This document shows, in pieces, positions 27,001-32,728 of a stretch of 40,008 nucleotides of DNA. The position numbers and the translations under genes were made by a program. This DNA comes from Methanobacteriota archaeon. GTDB lineage: Archaea > Thermoplasmatota > Poseidoniia > Poseidoniales > Poseidoniaceae. The notes under the pieces were generated by a model. The model searched no databases. It was given only the letters and a program-made list of their open reading frames with translations, and was not told the DNA's origin. How positions within the stretch are numbered: position 1 is the first letter of the stretch; each line of letters opens with the position of its first letter. The stretch is from positions 121,577-161,584 of the forward strand of contig PBKJ01000013.1 in assembly GCA_002722135.1 (NCBI GenBank), read 5' to 3'.

Positions 27001-28781
27001 CCGTCGTACTCACCGAAGGTCGCCGTCGGTGCGTCGGAATCCGTACCGCCCGAGTAGGTCAGGGCGATGTAGTTGTTCGAGGAACCGCTGGTGTAGGCGT
27101 AGGTGTAGACGTACTGGCGGGTGCCGGAGTTGGTACCCGAGGTCGCGATGAGCGAGTTGTCGAAGGTCTTCGTCAGGCCGACGCTGGACGTACCGTTGAG
27201 GGCGGACCAGATGTAACCGGCTTGGGTCGAGGACGAACAGGACGTGGTACCGGTCGAGTCGCAGAAGACTGCGGTCTTCCAGCCGGTGCCGTGGTCGCTC
27301 TCGGAGAAGTCGACTCCAGGAGAGTGCACAGCAGAGACGATCATCGCCTTCTGGGCCGTGCCGCCGTAGCCGCTGGTCAGGTAGGAGGTGCTGATGGCGC
27401 CGCTGCAGGTGGGGGAGCCCATGCTGTAGCCGCTGTAGGTTTGGTAGTAGTAGTAACCGCTGGTTGGCGCGCTACCGGTCGCGGACGTTGCTGGGCGCGT
27501 CGTGCCGCAATCCTCCATGACCTTGACGTCGAAGTCAATCTTGCTGTTGGAGAGGTAAGAGTAGTGGTAGCTGACGTATTCCTTGTACTCGATCTTGTCC
27601 ACGGAAGCACCCGTTGGGAGGGCGTTGCTGCTGGAGAAGGTGAACTTGTGCCAAGGGGTGTAGAAGTAGTACGGACGGAAGGTGCTGCTGGACTTTCCGT
27701 TGTACGAGTTGTGGTACATGTAGCGGTAGTTGCTGTTGTAGCAGTTGTTGTAGGAAACGTAGCAGTAACCGCCGCCGGCGCTCGTCACGCTGAGCGTTGG
27801 GTCAAGTCCGAGAGGGAAGACACGCTCATCGTCGAGGAGCCAGGAGGTCTCGACCGCGGTGGTCAGGAAGACCATGGGTCCCTGACTCATCACGAAGAAG
27901 GTCCCGAAGTAGGGCTCTTCGACGCCGGGCTCGATGACCATTGGAGCGGGAATCTCGGCGTACAGGTCGCCGGTTTCCACGTTGCGGATCTCCAAGTGGC
28001 CGTCGGTCTGAACGAGGTCGGACCCGACCATGACCTCGCCGCTGTAGAGGGCGTGGCCGGCAGGGAGGCGCATGGCTTCGGTAAAGCCGAACCAGTGGGC
28101 GCCCTCATCGAGGATGGGGCGCTCGCGAATCACGAGGTTCTGCTTCACCTGGAAGGTGTTGACTTCGTAGTCGAGGTCAAAGCCTTCCGCGAGGGGGTAG
28201 CGGATGGTGTTGCCGCCCACCGTCACCTCAGAGGTCGCAGGAGGCGCCTCGAAGGGGGTGTGGCTGGTGCCGGACTCATCCATCACAACGAGCATGGGGT
28301 TGAGACCCGTCAGGATCGCATCGTCCCACTCGCTGGGCTGAATCACAACACCGTTGGCAACTTCCGCCGAGAAGGCGGTGTTGAAGGTGTTCTCGACAAC
28401 TTCCCAACCAAAGGCCGTGGCCTTCAGGTTGAGGTCGATGTCACTCCACGTGCCATCGTTGTCGTAGTGGATGGGCTGGTCCGAGATCATTTGCGTGAAG
28501 GTCCCGTCCGCATTGCGGAAGGTCTTCATGTTCGCATCTCGGGCGCCCACAACTTCGCTGCTGTCAGCGAAGCCGTAGTCCACAGGTTCCAGTTTCTCGG
28601 GCTGCGCGAAGGCATCGTCTTCGGCAACCTGGTTTTGCTCTGCCGCCATGACGCTGTCATCGATGGGGTTCCCCACGAGACCCGTCATCGGGGTCAGGGC
28701 CATCAGCAGCGTGAGCAGCACGGCGATGCCGATGCCACCCATAGCGGTCTTCTTCTTGTTCGTCATTCCCAACATTGTCAT
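15057..28781 (-). CDS. Giant secreted multi-domain surface protein with C-terminal type IV pilin domain
   Basis: 4574 residues counting from ATG 28781; the second ATG at 28775 is better placed behind the Shine-Dalgarno. Order of parts: signal peptide (~8-40); WapA/RHS-like N-terminal domain (~50-325, e.g. QPIHYDNDGTWSDIDLNL); Tyr-rich DNRLRE-like domain (~330-570); two Ig-like domains (~580-680, ~965-1070) around less clear regions; a right-handed beta-helix of PbH1/NosD type (~1344-3420, many 'N.isg..fg' rungs), broken by a Tyr/Gly-rich insert (~2160-2445); a stretch with VSDSWGDGG (~3190); a CBM9/DOMON-like domain (~3480-3650); cadherin-like domains (~3725-4030 and on; VENVNDAPEI, VNDAPTI); an anchor-type helix (~4356-4377) with an acidic run; then a pilin segment AVSPVIATILMVAITVVLSG (from ~4401) and a ~140-residue head. 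Expected outside the cell; adhesion or substrate capture is inferred from domain types. Confidence 0.88.
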   Translation of the reverse strand: MTMLGMTNKKKTAMGGIGIAVLLTLLMALTPMTGLVGNPIDDSVMAAEQNQVAEDDAFAQPEKLEPVDYGFADSSEVVGARDANMKTFRNADGTFTQMISDQPIHYDNDGTWSDIDLNLKATAFGWEVVENTFNTAFSAEVANGVVIQPSEWDDAILTGLNPMLVVMDESGTSHTPFEAPPATSEVTVGGNTIRYPLAEGFDLDYEVNTFQVKQNLVIRERPILDEGAHWFGFTEAMRLPAGHALYSGEVMVGSDLVQTDGHLEIRNVETGDLYAEIPAPMVIEPGVEEPYFGTFFVMSQGPMVFLTTAVETSWLLDDERVFPLGLDPTLSVTSAGGGYCYVSYNNCYNSNYRYMYHNSYNGKSSSTFRPYYFYTPWHKFTFSSSNALPTGASVDKIEYKEYVSYHYSYLSNSKIDFDVKVMEDCGTTRPATSATGSAPTSGYYYYQTYSGYSMGSPTCSGAISTSYLTSGYGGTAQKAMIVSAVHSPGVDFSESDHGTGWKTAVFCDSTGTTSCSSSTQAGYIWSALNGTSSVGLTKTFDNSLIATSGTNSGTRQYVYTYAYTSGSSNNYIALTYSGGTDSDAPTATFGEYDGITSYIEGERTFFLGLSDTSGIDTTSGNEPTLYYAINNGSYTSVAATTIGTCSASSPECQFKAQTGDITAGDYVTYYWWYQDLNVDSTGAADPNEGYTPALTGAQTTPTPYWFFVDDINNAGDAKKMVQLTTEVSATNLFSPTKFFDRQMSYFDQSDEYYFEFDTSDCGTGSSRCFYTASASSNYFYNNWIVQWQTSTYPATSSYNTGGSSPGKVYLDDDNGGFLSIAADDGPGMNLVFLWDGDEFAMVGIGDETSIEEPLSGGSTASQVSTYGYSAAHRYVVPGDITGDFAGYSWNATYSSTGQNVVCTGTNGWTHFLRSSSGSPSCSSGYYYVYNANYKWNGFALGAGYYARTGAGAAVTYDVMKIAPEPDTYAPTITHTSLADSYARSRTVTATIADGGSPPAGLNVSTTAGTGPTLYYSVNNGSTMSQIMTPVGKTTTQCVLATCDWSADITNLNTSDYIEYYITAEDVSTDVTTPNSVQTTASTFEVGDPNKMFIVEWHDMGYTNSYLCTYQVVFYDVTNEFEFKYDTGCQVYVDYSVTGYQDQTRAKGETLQKGNGWLYGSNPFTTNYRMHTSSTSNGHESFSPGLTEIKNYDTAISGSSSGTPYGYYCAYSWYWNTYKSSCNANIDMPDDFDFEYFGTLYEGTDSNDRIRLGRQGYMYFIDNGATSLERGVSTWSSNFPSMPYSGNSASRPGTIAPWWGYYTSYYCYDNTAIDCSVRYRTMPYNGKGTDIDADITTDTTWDIDDSPIRINPSNDYLSVSADLTIQPGVVVQVANGKGISFDGTCDEMKINGNEANPVTFEGQAGADWKGLAFTAACTTGTDDRHEFSHVDFRNTSDAAIAAGSRHGSSPSTNANVGNFTMNDVTFTNVAAAFEHGSGQGTVVEMTNFAVDGADDACFNFAEDTVAILREGSLKNCNTNGQSWGGAIVNYPGSTAGSLFVENVTVTNSYVNFIDVDLQDVTVSNVSVSNSASQTGVAIDAMHGTNADVYLYNVSVPDYANSGFNAVSSVYMDDVDFGSADLWITPNGWGSSTVGPMGDDAVMMNVESGDITMQRIHFGVFEEISAGDVSISGTTTHTETETWKNLDIGDLTINGGAWSLILENADVSRLYSFSTSATNTIVMEQGSTIDHDDSSVDAVYGRNSEITLASVEVTSSDIDGSSNYLAKASSNSDIVLIDVSYDDGTGFADCADASGDTSSCPVDVSSSATVWYGGLAQVSLYREALINSVVTKVYKSGHSVRTTVMDTTSSPATPLLEVGVAKTDTTGMAEAWVISGDSDGNAYGDHNIFGWGAAGQNETEVTSAWYPTGGFGFGDQIELLLQPAPINFDQPNMDCAWMANNQTFQGAESSPGVYLFDSFPMTLSADLDIDGCTLVMMGSVMTVDASATSSPVLTISNGGSLVVNVSSDTGGKGTIKAQSSSYGVRLDVADGTLSVAGGVLKDLHQDSTTMSALYIGSDGALVLSESAEVYGAQASDDDMATIKIDRGSVSISDSTIINTANTGTALWVEGSAASIDNIVVKNGAVGIMSKNAAPQIDGFTSTDNTVGVDMEGGMSLPTIYRSPSLAGVNRGWQTYDIDLSAFIGNSDYLQVGANSIYAGGNAHPYYNYWTSKYYFITDRYRMELTDNAGNTWNISAGDTGYYPYSSSDPNEGVGDVGTYQGGAGGVPQWDCNYYGVDYGPNRVGNTFYGGWGTSGVYWYFTGQSGSYPNYYNRPAAFGFNWENIDGVTPSGSYAYYPYHYWGFGTYSWAGWSGVMVPPEGLVGTNNYNVCVDYAYSYYMSSGQGARVTFPIVDISASNLTSATMYIDVLHNRANNYQDRYEFVARSGNDPADLGDYKRESGTPLFKDGTINGADVGVEIGGDFAAGHLDNVEVNSPNDAGIMVDGSTMASADGVTVNGGDYGVLVANGAAGSMDLENMDLDSQTVAGMYYVKDFGGDFSGTVSNSAGAAMKFGSSTTKDLSYDSVDFSGNNVGFDLAGSGGFTFVDSTMGSTSNDFKISGSSVVDFVEGTVDSTSVDVTGSGEFNRMRQLDVTMTADQSDGNGAVGVSDVAVVLRNAEGATASSGTTDTTGVAEDLTFTSINVDAAGLHNIDLNGYSVSSVAKVDYYWNTASDSNADFRYVEEAVSLSDNSGNAETVELIDEFDHRVCYAFSSASYNYVDRCANGWSSTGSSRVFNNGLEEHGYYYGSVDGGDFTGKAVMIDAPNWYLDGDTYEWNGTTMIWTGSWSTNDLSRVYPRYNGEVNVYLHDSTIQGMSLNDDGELAGINFGYLYYSMNLDANNTEFSGIASIVGAIGYGYYSNYELNFFNVRNSTISHYKGWSPLNNAIQSQDMCMRLYGGDGNLIEDNTFNDCAVGIEMQRSPYYWSHNSNEIGADNVSIRGNTFEDGGEISDVRFYPSASIEGAMVVDNVMNNTGGLDSAISAWDSSIEDLTISGNTIRGFTEDGIYLNDVKGFEVSDNDMYGPGNSYAGIHANGGYGDIMDNVIVDATTGILMSEATQPVGTTTDLCEISGNYGYSDSCTFNFVGNGSTLVIDIETDSWGYEISLEITKPDGTKDSWSTYTFSSNTGYKPLTTYTDAGTYTIDVSDSWGDGGITLDAYYTSAQSGVTGPVISGNDVSMSPGSTVIATTGILVEDCTGTAINMADNFVAMPTDAIVADGCDFFDENSELIGGDQASTSGVVSTNGDSVTLSGTTISGFDTGVESDAGTLSIIDNATIAGVSEGVWAYDTQLLINYAELDGGTSGVGLLLEDSGEALMYCVDLEGAAGMEIYNTDFRYNMGDVNAETAIFVSDSVGKIENLTWTSAVTTQIELDQGAMVTSIGQDLTPSLLVVPTGTMIDEANLLDIAASHLSAPVTSEVGVSIVSTDGLRAAYISPDFQSDAMAVDGDNADWIGSELNPSDDAMPGELTENFYVTYTENDDLYVAIDGLDLSTSDLLVYFDVTGGGSDTGYDYGASGAHDLPFEADFVYWAESDASNDLYAYGFLGWGVTSLSADNVDADFSGDFAEIMVPFSRLGGMPSSVRMIAIVQSDSSADVSEVYPDQAMDSTTTLQDFSEYYTVVLGANNLQDGVLDDEVLTYRTFLGSNVPSAAKEYDVMIKHTNDDCAVDWATENAVNMSDNVALSMDIERACPSIGSDLANITVNEDSGAYTVSLTSYASDVQDAAGDLTWAVDEGETVVVYGNTPMPAEGLVSWSLTGHDLSITPTAEQFGMVQFNFTVTDSNGLEDDRSIYFIVENVNDAPEICQRDTNGDCVDTVMLFGDAAHVNYIPEDSLVGGQSVSVILSDVANTGSSALNLIKDQPNENDPSRQVYTWGVTVDETCPLFSVGMVDDTVLTVTGKSGMDFEAGGSCDITLSLSDDGAENQNAVDEVITISVVPVNDAPTIDDWNLQTGDTINWASNDSSLIYGEWTIRVLEDTEEADELTFDLSALKNDVDHDLSDLTWSLLPKLDDNGRAYCAYTNYFSFAFNGDELVLDLVKDATTNAPINQIDYLYNGGVHQVNPAGKGFCEMELYLTDSAAAPTGFAYDLNDNGYIQQTSLKRDVKIIVQNVAEQVPDYYFEANSGFDFNGVSNVMDGTWVPVTVTVTAGGDEGPYNHDSMLMITFQSDGHAETERDAIYIDAPAYGQSVTVDSEVYVKAVTTTVWAEMDVKTCVDETCDMTKSVEDRFIADEPASHGKVTLPNGLDYWAEPGFYGSEDGTDSIRRPVLEDKDWCNNVMYNALTGNIDVCDQADYGRGSFEITDQELPDVVRTIGASGVPSFAPSIVAVALAGMVVGLLALAGRREEDEEEEEESSPRFVEDEAAVSPVIATILMVAITVVLSGVIYVWASSLAETDVKGVPRITFQIDDVNAFDAETGHWKIEVQQSETELATQAVEIKIFAAEIDGVYEVKMANSDGVYGFSPYNSDSLVTFSDSVRSEGDDKVSTFFVGDTIFVRTHLADGTPLTDVTIQLSYAPEVGQGALLRTWSGLSYDIAA

Positions 28782-28789
28782 TCACCCCA
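28782..28789 (-). promoter_or_regulatory. Shine-Dalgarno of the giant surface gene
   Basis: TGGGGTGA on the minus strand touches the first ATG (28781) but is 6 nt from the second (28775), and TGA is an in-frame stop. Spacing favours translation from ATG 28775, giving a protein two residues shorter (MLGMTNKKK...). Confidence 0.45.
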
Positions 28790-28799
28790 TACGGACTGT

Positions 28800-28810
28800 A
28801 TGCATTGCAT
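28800..28810. promoter_or_regulatory. 11-bp palindrome at the likely transcription start of the giant gene
   Basis: ATGCA-T-TGCAT lies about 25 nt downstream of the TATA-like element at 28826-28834, where transcription should begin. Its position would suit a repressor operator. No protein partner is suggested by the sequence. Confidence 0.25.
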
Positions 28811-28825
28811 CTGAGGTTCTGTATC

Positions 28826-28834
28826 GGTTATAGG
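28826..28834 (-). promoter_or_regulatory. TATA-like element for the giant surface gene
   Basis: CTATAACCG on the minus strand lies about 50 nt upstream of the start codon. With initiation ~25 nt downstream this leaves a leader of about 25 nt that includes the GGGGTGA site. Weak match, good spacing. Confidence 0.35.
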
Positions 28835-28859
28835 CATTGGGGTACATGTGCTTTGAACA

Positions 28860-29336
28860 CCCAGATTGGCCGGTCGTGGAGAAACGATAGCCTGCGGACC
28901 GATTGAGCCACCATTGGTACGTTCTTTTTGTTGATTTGCGCCTCGCCCGAGCCCCATCTATGTCGGGTCAATCATGGCAACGTGTTGTGTTCTCAACACG
29001 TTCAACACCGGGGATTTGGCCGAGAAATCAGATTCAAAATCTAACACCCCGATCCTGCACCATGGTGACCGCCGTTGAAAGGGCCGAAATTCGCGTTTGA
29101 CTCGTCGCCAAAGGCGTGGTGGTCACCCCTTCCCCCGGGGCGGCCCAGAAGCATGAGCCAAGCTTCAGCAGAAGCGCAGTGCTGTAGCCAGATCCTCTGT
29201 GAGGGGGGACTTCCCGCCTTCTGGTGAAGCGTTGGTAATCCATCCCGATGCTATGCATCAGCACATCTGAGCGTGGCGTCAATCCCCGTTCCAGGAGCCA
29301 TCACCACAAAACTGGGTGCTTGACTCGAAGTTGGAG
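28860..29336. other. Non-coding stretch between the two large surface-protein genes
   Basis: No convincing gene on either strand: the open frames here are short and low in protein-like character. It holds several inverted repeats: a 9-bp stem at 28979-29002, an A/T-rich AGATT-CAA-AATCT hairpin at 29030-29042, a GGTGACC/GGTCACC pair at about 29055 and 29120, and a CGCC-AAA-GGCG hairpin near 29110. This is the only gene-free stretch over 300 nt in the window. Confidence 0.5.
28979..29002. repeat. 9-bp inverted repeat AACGTGTTG / CAACACGTT
   Basis: AACGTGTTG (28979-28987), spacer TGTTCT, CAACACGTT (28994-29002). The arms match perfectly. It lies about 200 nt upstream of the giant gene start, in otherwise empty DNA. 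It could be a protein-binding site or an RNA hairpin. Confidence 0.55.
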
Positions 29337-29370
29337 GGGCATCCGGCATGCCGACGCATGCCAGATGCCC
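29337..29370 (-). terminator. 15-bp hairpin downstream of the CARDB-like surface gene
   Basis: Read on the minus strand, GGGCATCTGGCATGC and GCATGCCGGATGCCC pair over 15 positions around a 4-nt loop, starting about 45 nt after the stop at 29415. The single non-Watson-Crick position is a G-U pair in the minus-strand RNA but a C-A mismatch in the plus-strand RNA, which supports a function in the transcript of the upstream gene. No strong U-run follows. Confidence 0.45.
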
Positions 29371-29414
29371 ACGGGCCAATGCCCTCGGGGATGACCCTGG
29401 GGCCGGTTCTGGAA

Positions 29415-32400
29415 TCAGTAATCCCAGTCCTTGTCGTCGCCGCCGCCGCCACCGCGGGTGACGATGATGGCGCCAACCACGATCGCTGCAACCACAACGC
29501 CGCCAATGGCGGGCAGGGTCCAACCGGGCAATTCGCTCTCGCCACTGACGTCTTCGCCAACGGTGCCGTTGCCGTCATCCGTGTTGGTGAAGTCCGCGTC
29601 GCGGCGGTACTGGGCCGAGGCGTCGCCTTCGTTCGCCAGCTTGCTGTTGCCGAGGTCATCGACGGCCACACCGACGAAGTGGTAGGTCTCGGTGCCTGTG
29701 AACGTGGGCTGAGCAATCTCAACGGTGTTCTGCGTCAGGCCAACGGTGGTGCACTTGTCACCAGACGTGCGGATGTTCGCCTTGTCGGTACCGTAGCAGA
29801 TGCGCCAGTTCGCCACATCGCTGTCGTCGCCAACGGACGTCCAGACGACGGTGAAGGAATCGCCGTTCGCTGGGGCGGTGATGCTGGTGATGGACATCGC
29901 GCCGTCGCCGTCGACCTCAGAGTCTGCCGTGACGTTGCCAAGGCCGACCTGCTGGTCGTTGCACAAGCGCTCTGCGGTGCACACCTTGACCGAGATGGTG
30001 TAGACGGTCCCGTGCGTGGTGAAGGTACCCGGACGGGTGTAGGTCTTGACGTCAGACTCGAAGGCCTCCACGAAGGAGTTCATGCAGTCGGCGTCCCCAG
30101 CGACGTCGCAGATCTCGAGCAGGAAGATGTCGCCGAGAGACATGGTCTCGGAAGCGTCAATGCCCCAGTTCACGATCAGCGTGCCGCCCTTTCCTGCCGC
30201 AGCAGAGAACGCGGTGATGCCCACAGTGGGTGCCTCAGCGAGGTCAAGCGCACCGCCGAAGAGCACGAACTTCCCCGCGCTCAAGGTGTCCTCGTTCGCG
30301 GGCAGGTCCCAGGTGAAGACGCTCATGGTGGGGTCCACGGTGCTGTCTTCAGCCGTGTTGTCAATGAGCTGATACATGCTCCCTTGGTTGAACCAAATGC
30401 TGCCTTCTCCGTTGAGGAGGGACTTGGGGACCGTGAAGGTCATGCTCTGGCTCAGCACGCCACTGGCGGCGAGGGAACCGAGTTGTGCATCGGGGGCGAA
30501 GTCGATGACCGCCACCGAATCGTACTGTCCGGAGTAGCCGGGGAGTTCCATGCCGGTCACACCAGCGCTCGCGTCAGTCGCGGTGATGGTGTAGGGCGTG
30601 GTGCTCGAGTACTGCAGCGCGTAGGCCACCGTGATGCCGCTGTCGGCCGTGGTGGACTCCGCGGTCACGTCGTTCCAAATGGTGAGGTCCATGTATTCCG
30701 AGGTGGAAGCGCCGTTGTCGTCGGTCACGGTCACCTTCACGCGGGGAGCGGGCATGTACTCGGGCAGGATCTGGAAGGTGCACTGTGCACCGACAGCGCC
30801 CACGCCACCGCACATGCCGAGGTCGTTGTCCACGCCACCGACTTCGACGGCCCACGTGTAGGTCAGGCAGTCGCCGGCCACACAGTCCACGTCGAAGGCG
30901 AGCACGTCAAACTCGAGCGGTGCTTCCTGCGAGACGACGAGGTCGCCGGTGTTGAACATCGTCATCGAGAGGACGCTGGGTTGGTTGTTCACCACATCGA
31001 GGTTCATGACCTTCCGGTTGTTGGATGCCTTCTCGTCCGTGATCGCGGTGTCGAGACGCTCAGCGGTGGTGTCCCACACGCCGAGGAAGTTCAGGTCAGC
31101 CTCGAAATTGTACTCTCCGACGGTCAGCGCGTTCTCGTTGTTGAGCATCACACAAGCGGAACCGAAGATGTCGGCTTCTTGAGGCGTACCTTGGCCGTTG
31201 TAGGTGCCAAGGAACTTGTGGGTGTAGGCTGGAGCGAGGCCGGTGGGGCACTCGTCCGCGTTGTAGGTGTCTTCCGTGCCGTCAGGCGAGGTCACGGTGA
31301 ACACCACGTTCCAGTCGACCATCTTGCTGACGTCGGAACCGAAGTGACCGACAGTGGCGTGGAGGAGGGTGGTGCCCACGCGCAAGTCGAGGTCCATGCC
31401 GTCCTGAATCACCGAGGTCGGTTCACCGGAGCCGTCGGCGCTGTAACCTTGGGCCACGGAGAGGGTCTGGAGGCGGATGTCATGGAAGAGGGCGCTGAAG
31501 CCGTAGATGTCATCGGAGTCCGTGCGCGAGTAATCGTCGTTGGTCTCGAGGTACTCGCACCAGTTGTCGCTGGTCAATTCAACGGGTGGCTCGGCCGCGG
31601 GGTCATCGATCCACGATTCGGAGCAAGCCGGGTCTTGACCGTACATCGTGTGGTCAACGACACGGGCGTCGATGCTGTAGCCTCCATCACCTGGGGTAAC
31701 CGTGCCGGTCATGGTCCAAGCGGTTTGGAAAGCCAGGACAGAGCGCGACGCGTCGGTACCGGTGTCGGTGGTGGTGTTGCGGTAGACTTCAACGGTCTGT
31801 GCGTTGCCGGCAACGACGAGCCATTCCTCACCGTCGACACCGAGGTCAAAACCACCGCCGCTTGCGGCGTCAAATCCGTCGAGCTCAACGCTCACGTTGA
31901 CCTCGCGCGGGTTGAAATCTTGGCTGCCATCTGCGGTGACGGTCAGCAGGAACTGGCGGGACTCGGTGCCCGTTCCAACCGCACGGTCGCCTTCTTCGCA
32001 GACGCCGGAGCCGTCGGTCCAGCAGAGGTCGACCTCGATGTCCGTGTAGTCACGCACGACGACGTAGATTTCTTCTTCGTCGTTCGCTGGGTCAGTGTCT
32101 TGGTCAGAGTCGACGGAAATCACAACGAGGTATTCACCGACGCTGGGGGACCACGTGATGTCCGCGCCGCCGCTGGTCAGGGTGGCTGCGCCACCTGTGT
32201 AGATGGTGTTGGCCGCGAAGGACGTCTCGTCGCAGGACGCGGCTTCATCGCACACCGCCACATCGTTGGTCCACGACAGGGGTTGGCCGGAGGAGTCCAA
32301 GGCTTGGAGGCCTCGGGTCTTGGTGGAATCGGTCAGGTAGATGTCCAAAGAGTAGGACATGTCCTCCACATCACCGGTACCGATGTTCTTCATGACCACT

Positions 32401-32621
32401 TCAAAGGTGGTCGATTCACCGACGAGCAACTCGTCACGGCAGCCTGCCGCCGTACAAGTGGTCTCGGACGGCTGGGTGATGCCGAGGATGTCGACGTCTG
32501 CGCCCGATCGAGCGCTGGTCTGGTCGACGGTGTCTTCGGTGTCAAGTTCGTTGGTTGGAATTCCCGCGAGCAGGCTAGCGAGCAGCAGCGTCACGAGAAG
32601 CATGGTGGTCATGTTTCGCAT
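29415..32621 (-). CDS. Secreted, C-terminally anchored surface protein with CARDB/FN3-like domains
   Basis: 1068 residues. Signal peptide (MRNMTTMLLVTLLLASLLAG, 1-20). Then a CARDB/APHP-like Ig fold (~40-195: VGESTTFEVVMKNIGTGDVEDMSY, ending VDSDQDTDPANDEEEIYVVV, the typical 'vDs.n.v.E.nE.NN' type of ending), followed by further related beta domains with paired cysteines (CTAAGC; CDEAASC). A possible PKD/cadherin-like domain carries DCLTYTWAVEVGG, and an FN3-like domain lies at ~904-1010 (FTVVWTSVGDDSDVANWRICYG). A membrane helix (~1034-1053: LPAIGGVVVAAIVVGAIIVTR) precedes a Gly run and acidic end DDKDWDY. It is expected to project from the cell surface. It has its own strong TATA box and Shine-Dalgarno. 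Function is not recognised; such folds usually mediate adhesion or assembly. Confidence 0.85.
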   Translation of the reverse strand: MRNMTTMLLVTLLLASLLAGIPTNELDTEDTVDQTSARSGADVDILGITQPSETTCTAAGCRDELLVGESTTFEVVMKNIGTGDVEDMSYSLDIYLTDSTKTRGLQALDSSGQPLSWTNDVAVCDEAASCDETSFAANTIYTGGAATLTSGGADITWSPSVGEYLVVISVDSDQDTDPANDEEEIYVVVRDYTDIEVDLCWTDGSGVCEEGDRAVGTGTESRQFLLTVTADGSQDFNPREVNVSVELDGFDAASGGGFDLGVDGEEWLVVAGNAQTVEVYRNTTTDTGTDASRSVLAFQTAWTMTGTVTPGDGGYSIDARVVDHTMYGQDPACSESWIDDPAAEPPVELTSDNWCEYLETNDDYSRTDSDDIYGFSALFHDIRLQTLSVAQGYSADGSGEPTSVIQDGMDLDLRVGTTLLHATVGHFGSDVSKMVDWNVVFTVTSPDGTEDTYNADECPTGLAPAYTHKFLGTYNGQGTPQEADIFGSACVMLNNENALTVGEYNFEADLNFLGVWDTTAERLDTAITDEKASNNRKVMNLDVVNNQPSVLSMTMFNTGDLVVSQEAPLEFDVLAFDVDCVAGDCLTYTWAVEVGGVDNDLGMCGGVGAVGAQCTFQILPEYMPAPRVKVTVTDDNGASTSEYMDLTIWNDVTAESTTADSGITVAYALQYSSTTPYTITATDASAGVTGMELPGYSGQYDSVAVIDFAPDAQLGSLAASGVLSQSMTFTVPKSLLNGEGSIWFNQGSMYQLIDNTAEDSTVDPTMSVFTWDLPANEDTLSAGKFVLFGGALDLAEAPTVGITAFSAAAGKGGTLIVNWGIDASETMSLGDIFLLEICDVAGDADCMNSFVEAFESDVKTYTRPGTFTTHGTVYTISVKVCTAERLCNDQQVGLGNVTADSEVDGDGAMSITSITAPANGDSFTVVWTSVGDDSDVANWRICYGTDKANIRTSGDKCTTVGLTQNTVEIAQPTFTGTETYHFVGVAVDDLGNSKLANEGDASAQYRRDADFTNTDDGNGTVGEDVSGESELPGWTLPAIGGVVVAAIVVGAIIVTRGGGGGDDKDWDY

Positions 32622-32626
32622 TTGGG

Positions 32627-32633
32627 TCCCTCC
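32627..32633 (-). promoter_or_regulatory. Shine-Dalgarno of the CARDB-like surface gene
   Basis: GGAGGGA on the minus strand lies 5 nt before ATG 32621, an unusually clear ribosome-binding site for this genome, and fixes the start codon. Confidence 0.7.
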
Positions 32634-32668
32634 ACAAAGTGGCTAACGATGCCCACGCTTTGCGCCGT

Positions 32669-32679
32669 ATATATAATAT
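32669..32679 (-). promoter_or_regulatory. Strong TATA box of the CARDB-like surface gene
   Basis: The run TATATATAATA (plus-strand reading) is the most A/T-rich motif in its area and is centred about 53 nt upstream of ATG 32621. Initiation ~26 nt downstream would give a leader of roughly 25 nt containing the GGAGGGA site. This is the clearest archaeal promoter in the window and predicts high expression. Confidence 0.65.
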
Positions 32680-32728
32680 GGGACGAAGCAAAATTCAGTG
32701 TGAATGGACTGCTGCGTGGAAATTATCA

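Noticed and set aside
22569-28814. Open frame of 2081 codons on the plus strand
   Set aside because: It is exactly antisense to the giant surface gene; its Val/Arg/His-rich text lacks domains, signal or hydrophobic order. Long antisense frames arise when GC-rich codon use avoids TTA, CTA and TCA.
29011-29050. tRNA-like fragment (GGGGATTTGGCCGAG ... GATTCAAAATC ... CACCCC)
   Set aside because: It looks like pieces of a Leu/Ser-type tRNA, but there is no anticodon arm, the acceptor arms do not pair properly, and the whole is about 35 nt. Treated as an A/T-rich hairpin.
28903-29100. Possible 65-aa protein in the gap between surface genes
   Set aside because: No hydrophobic or motif structure, no Shine-Dalgarno, and frame overlaps several inverted repeats; most likely chance.
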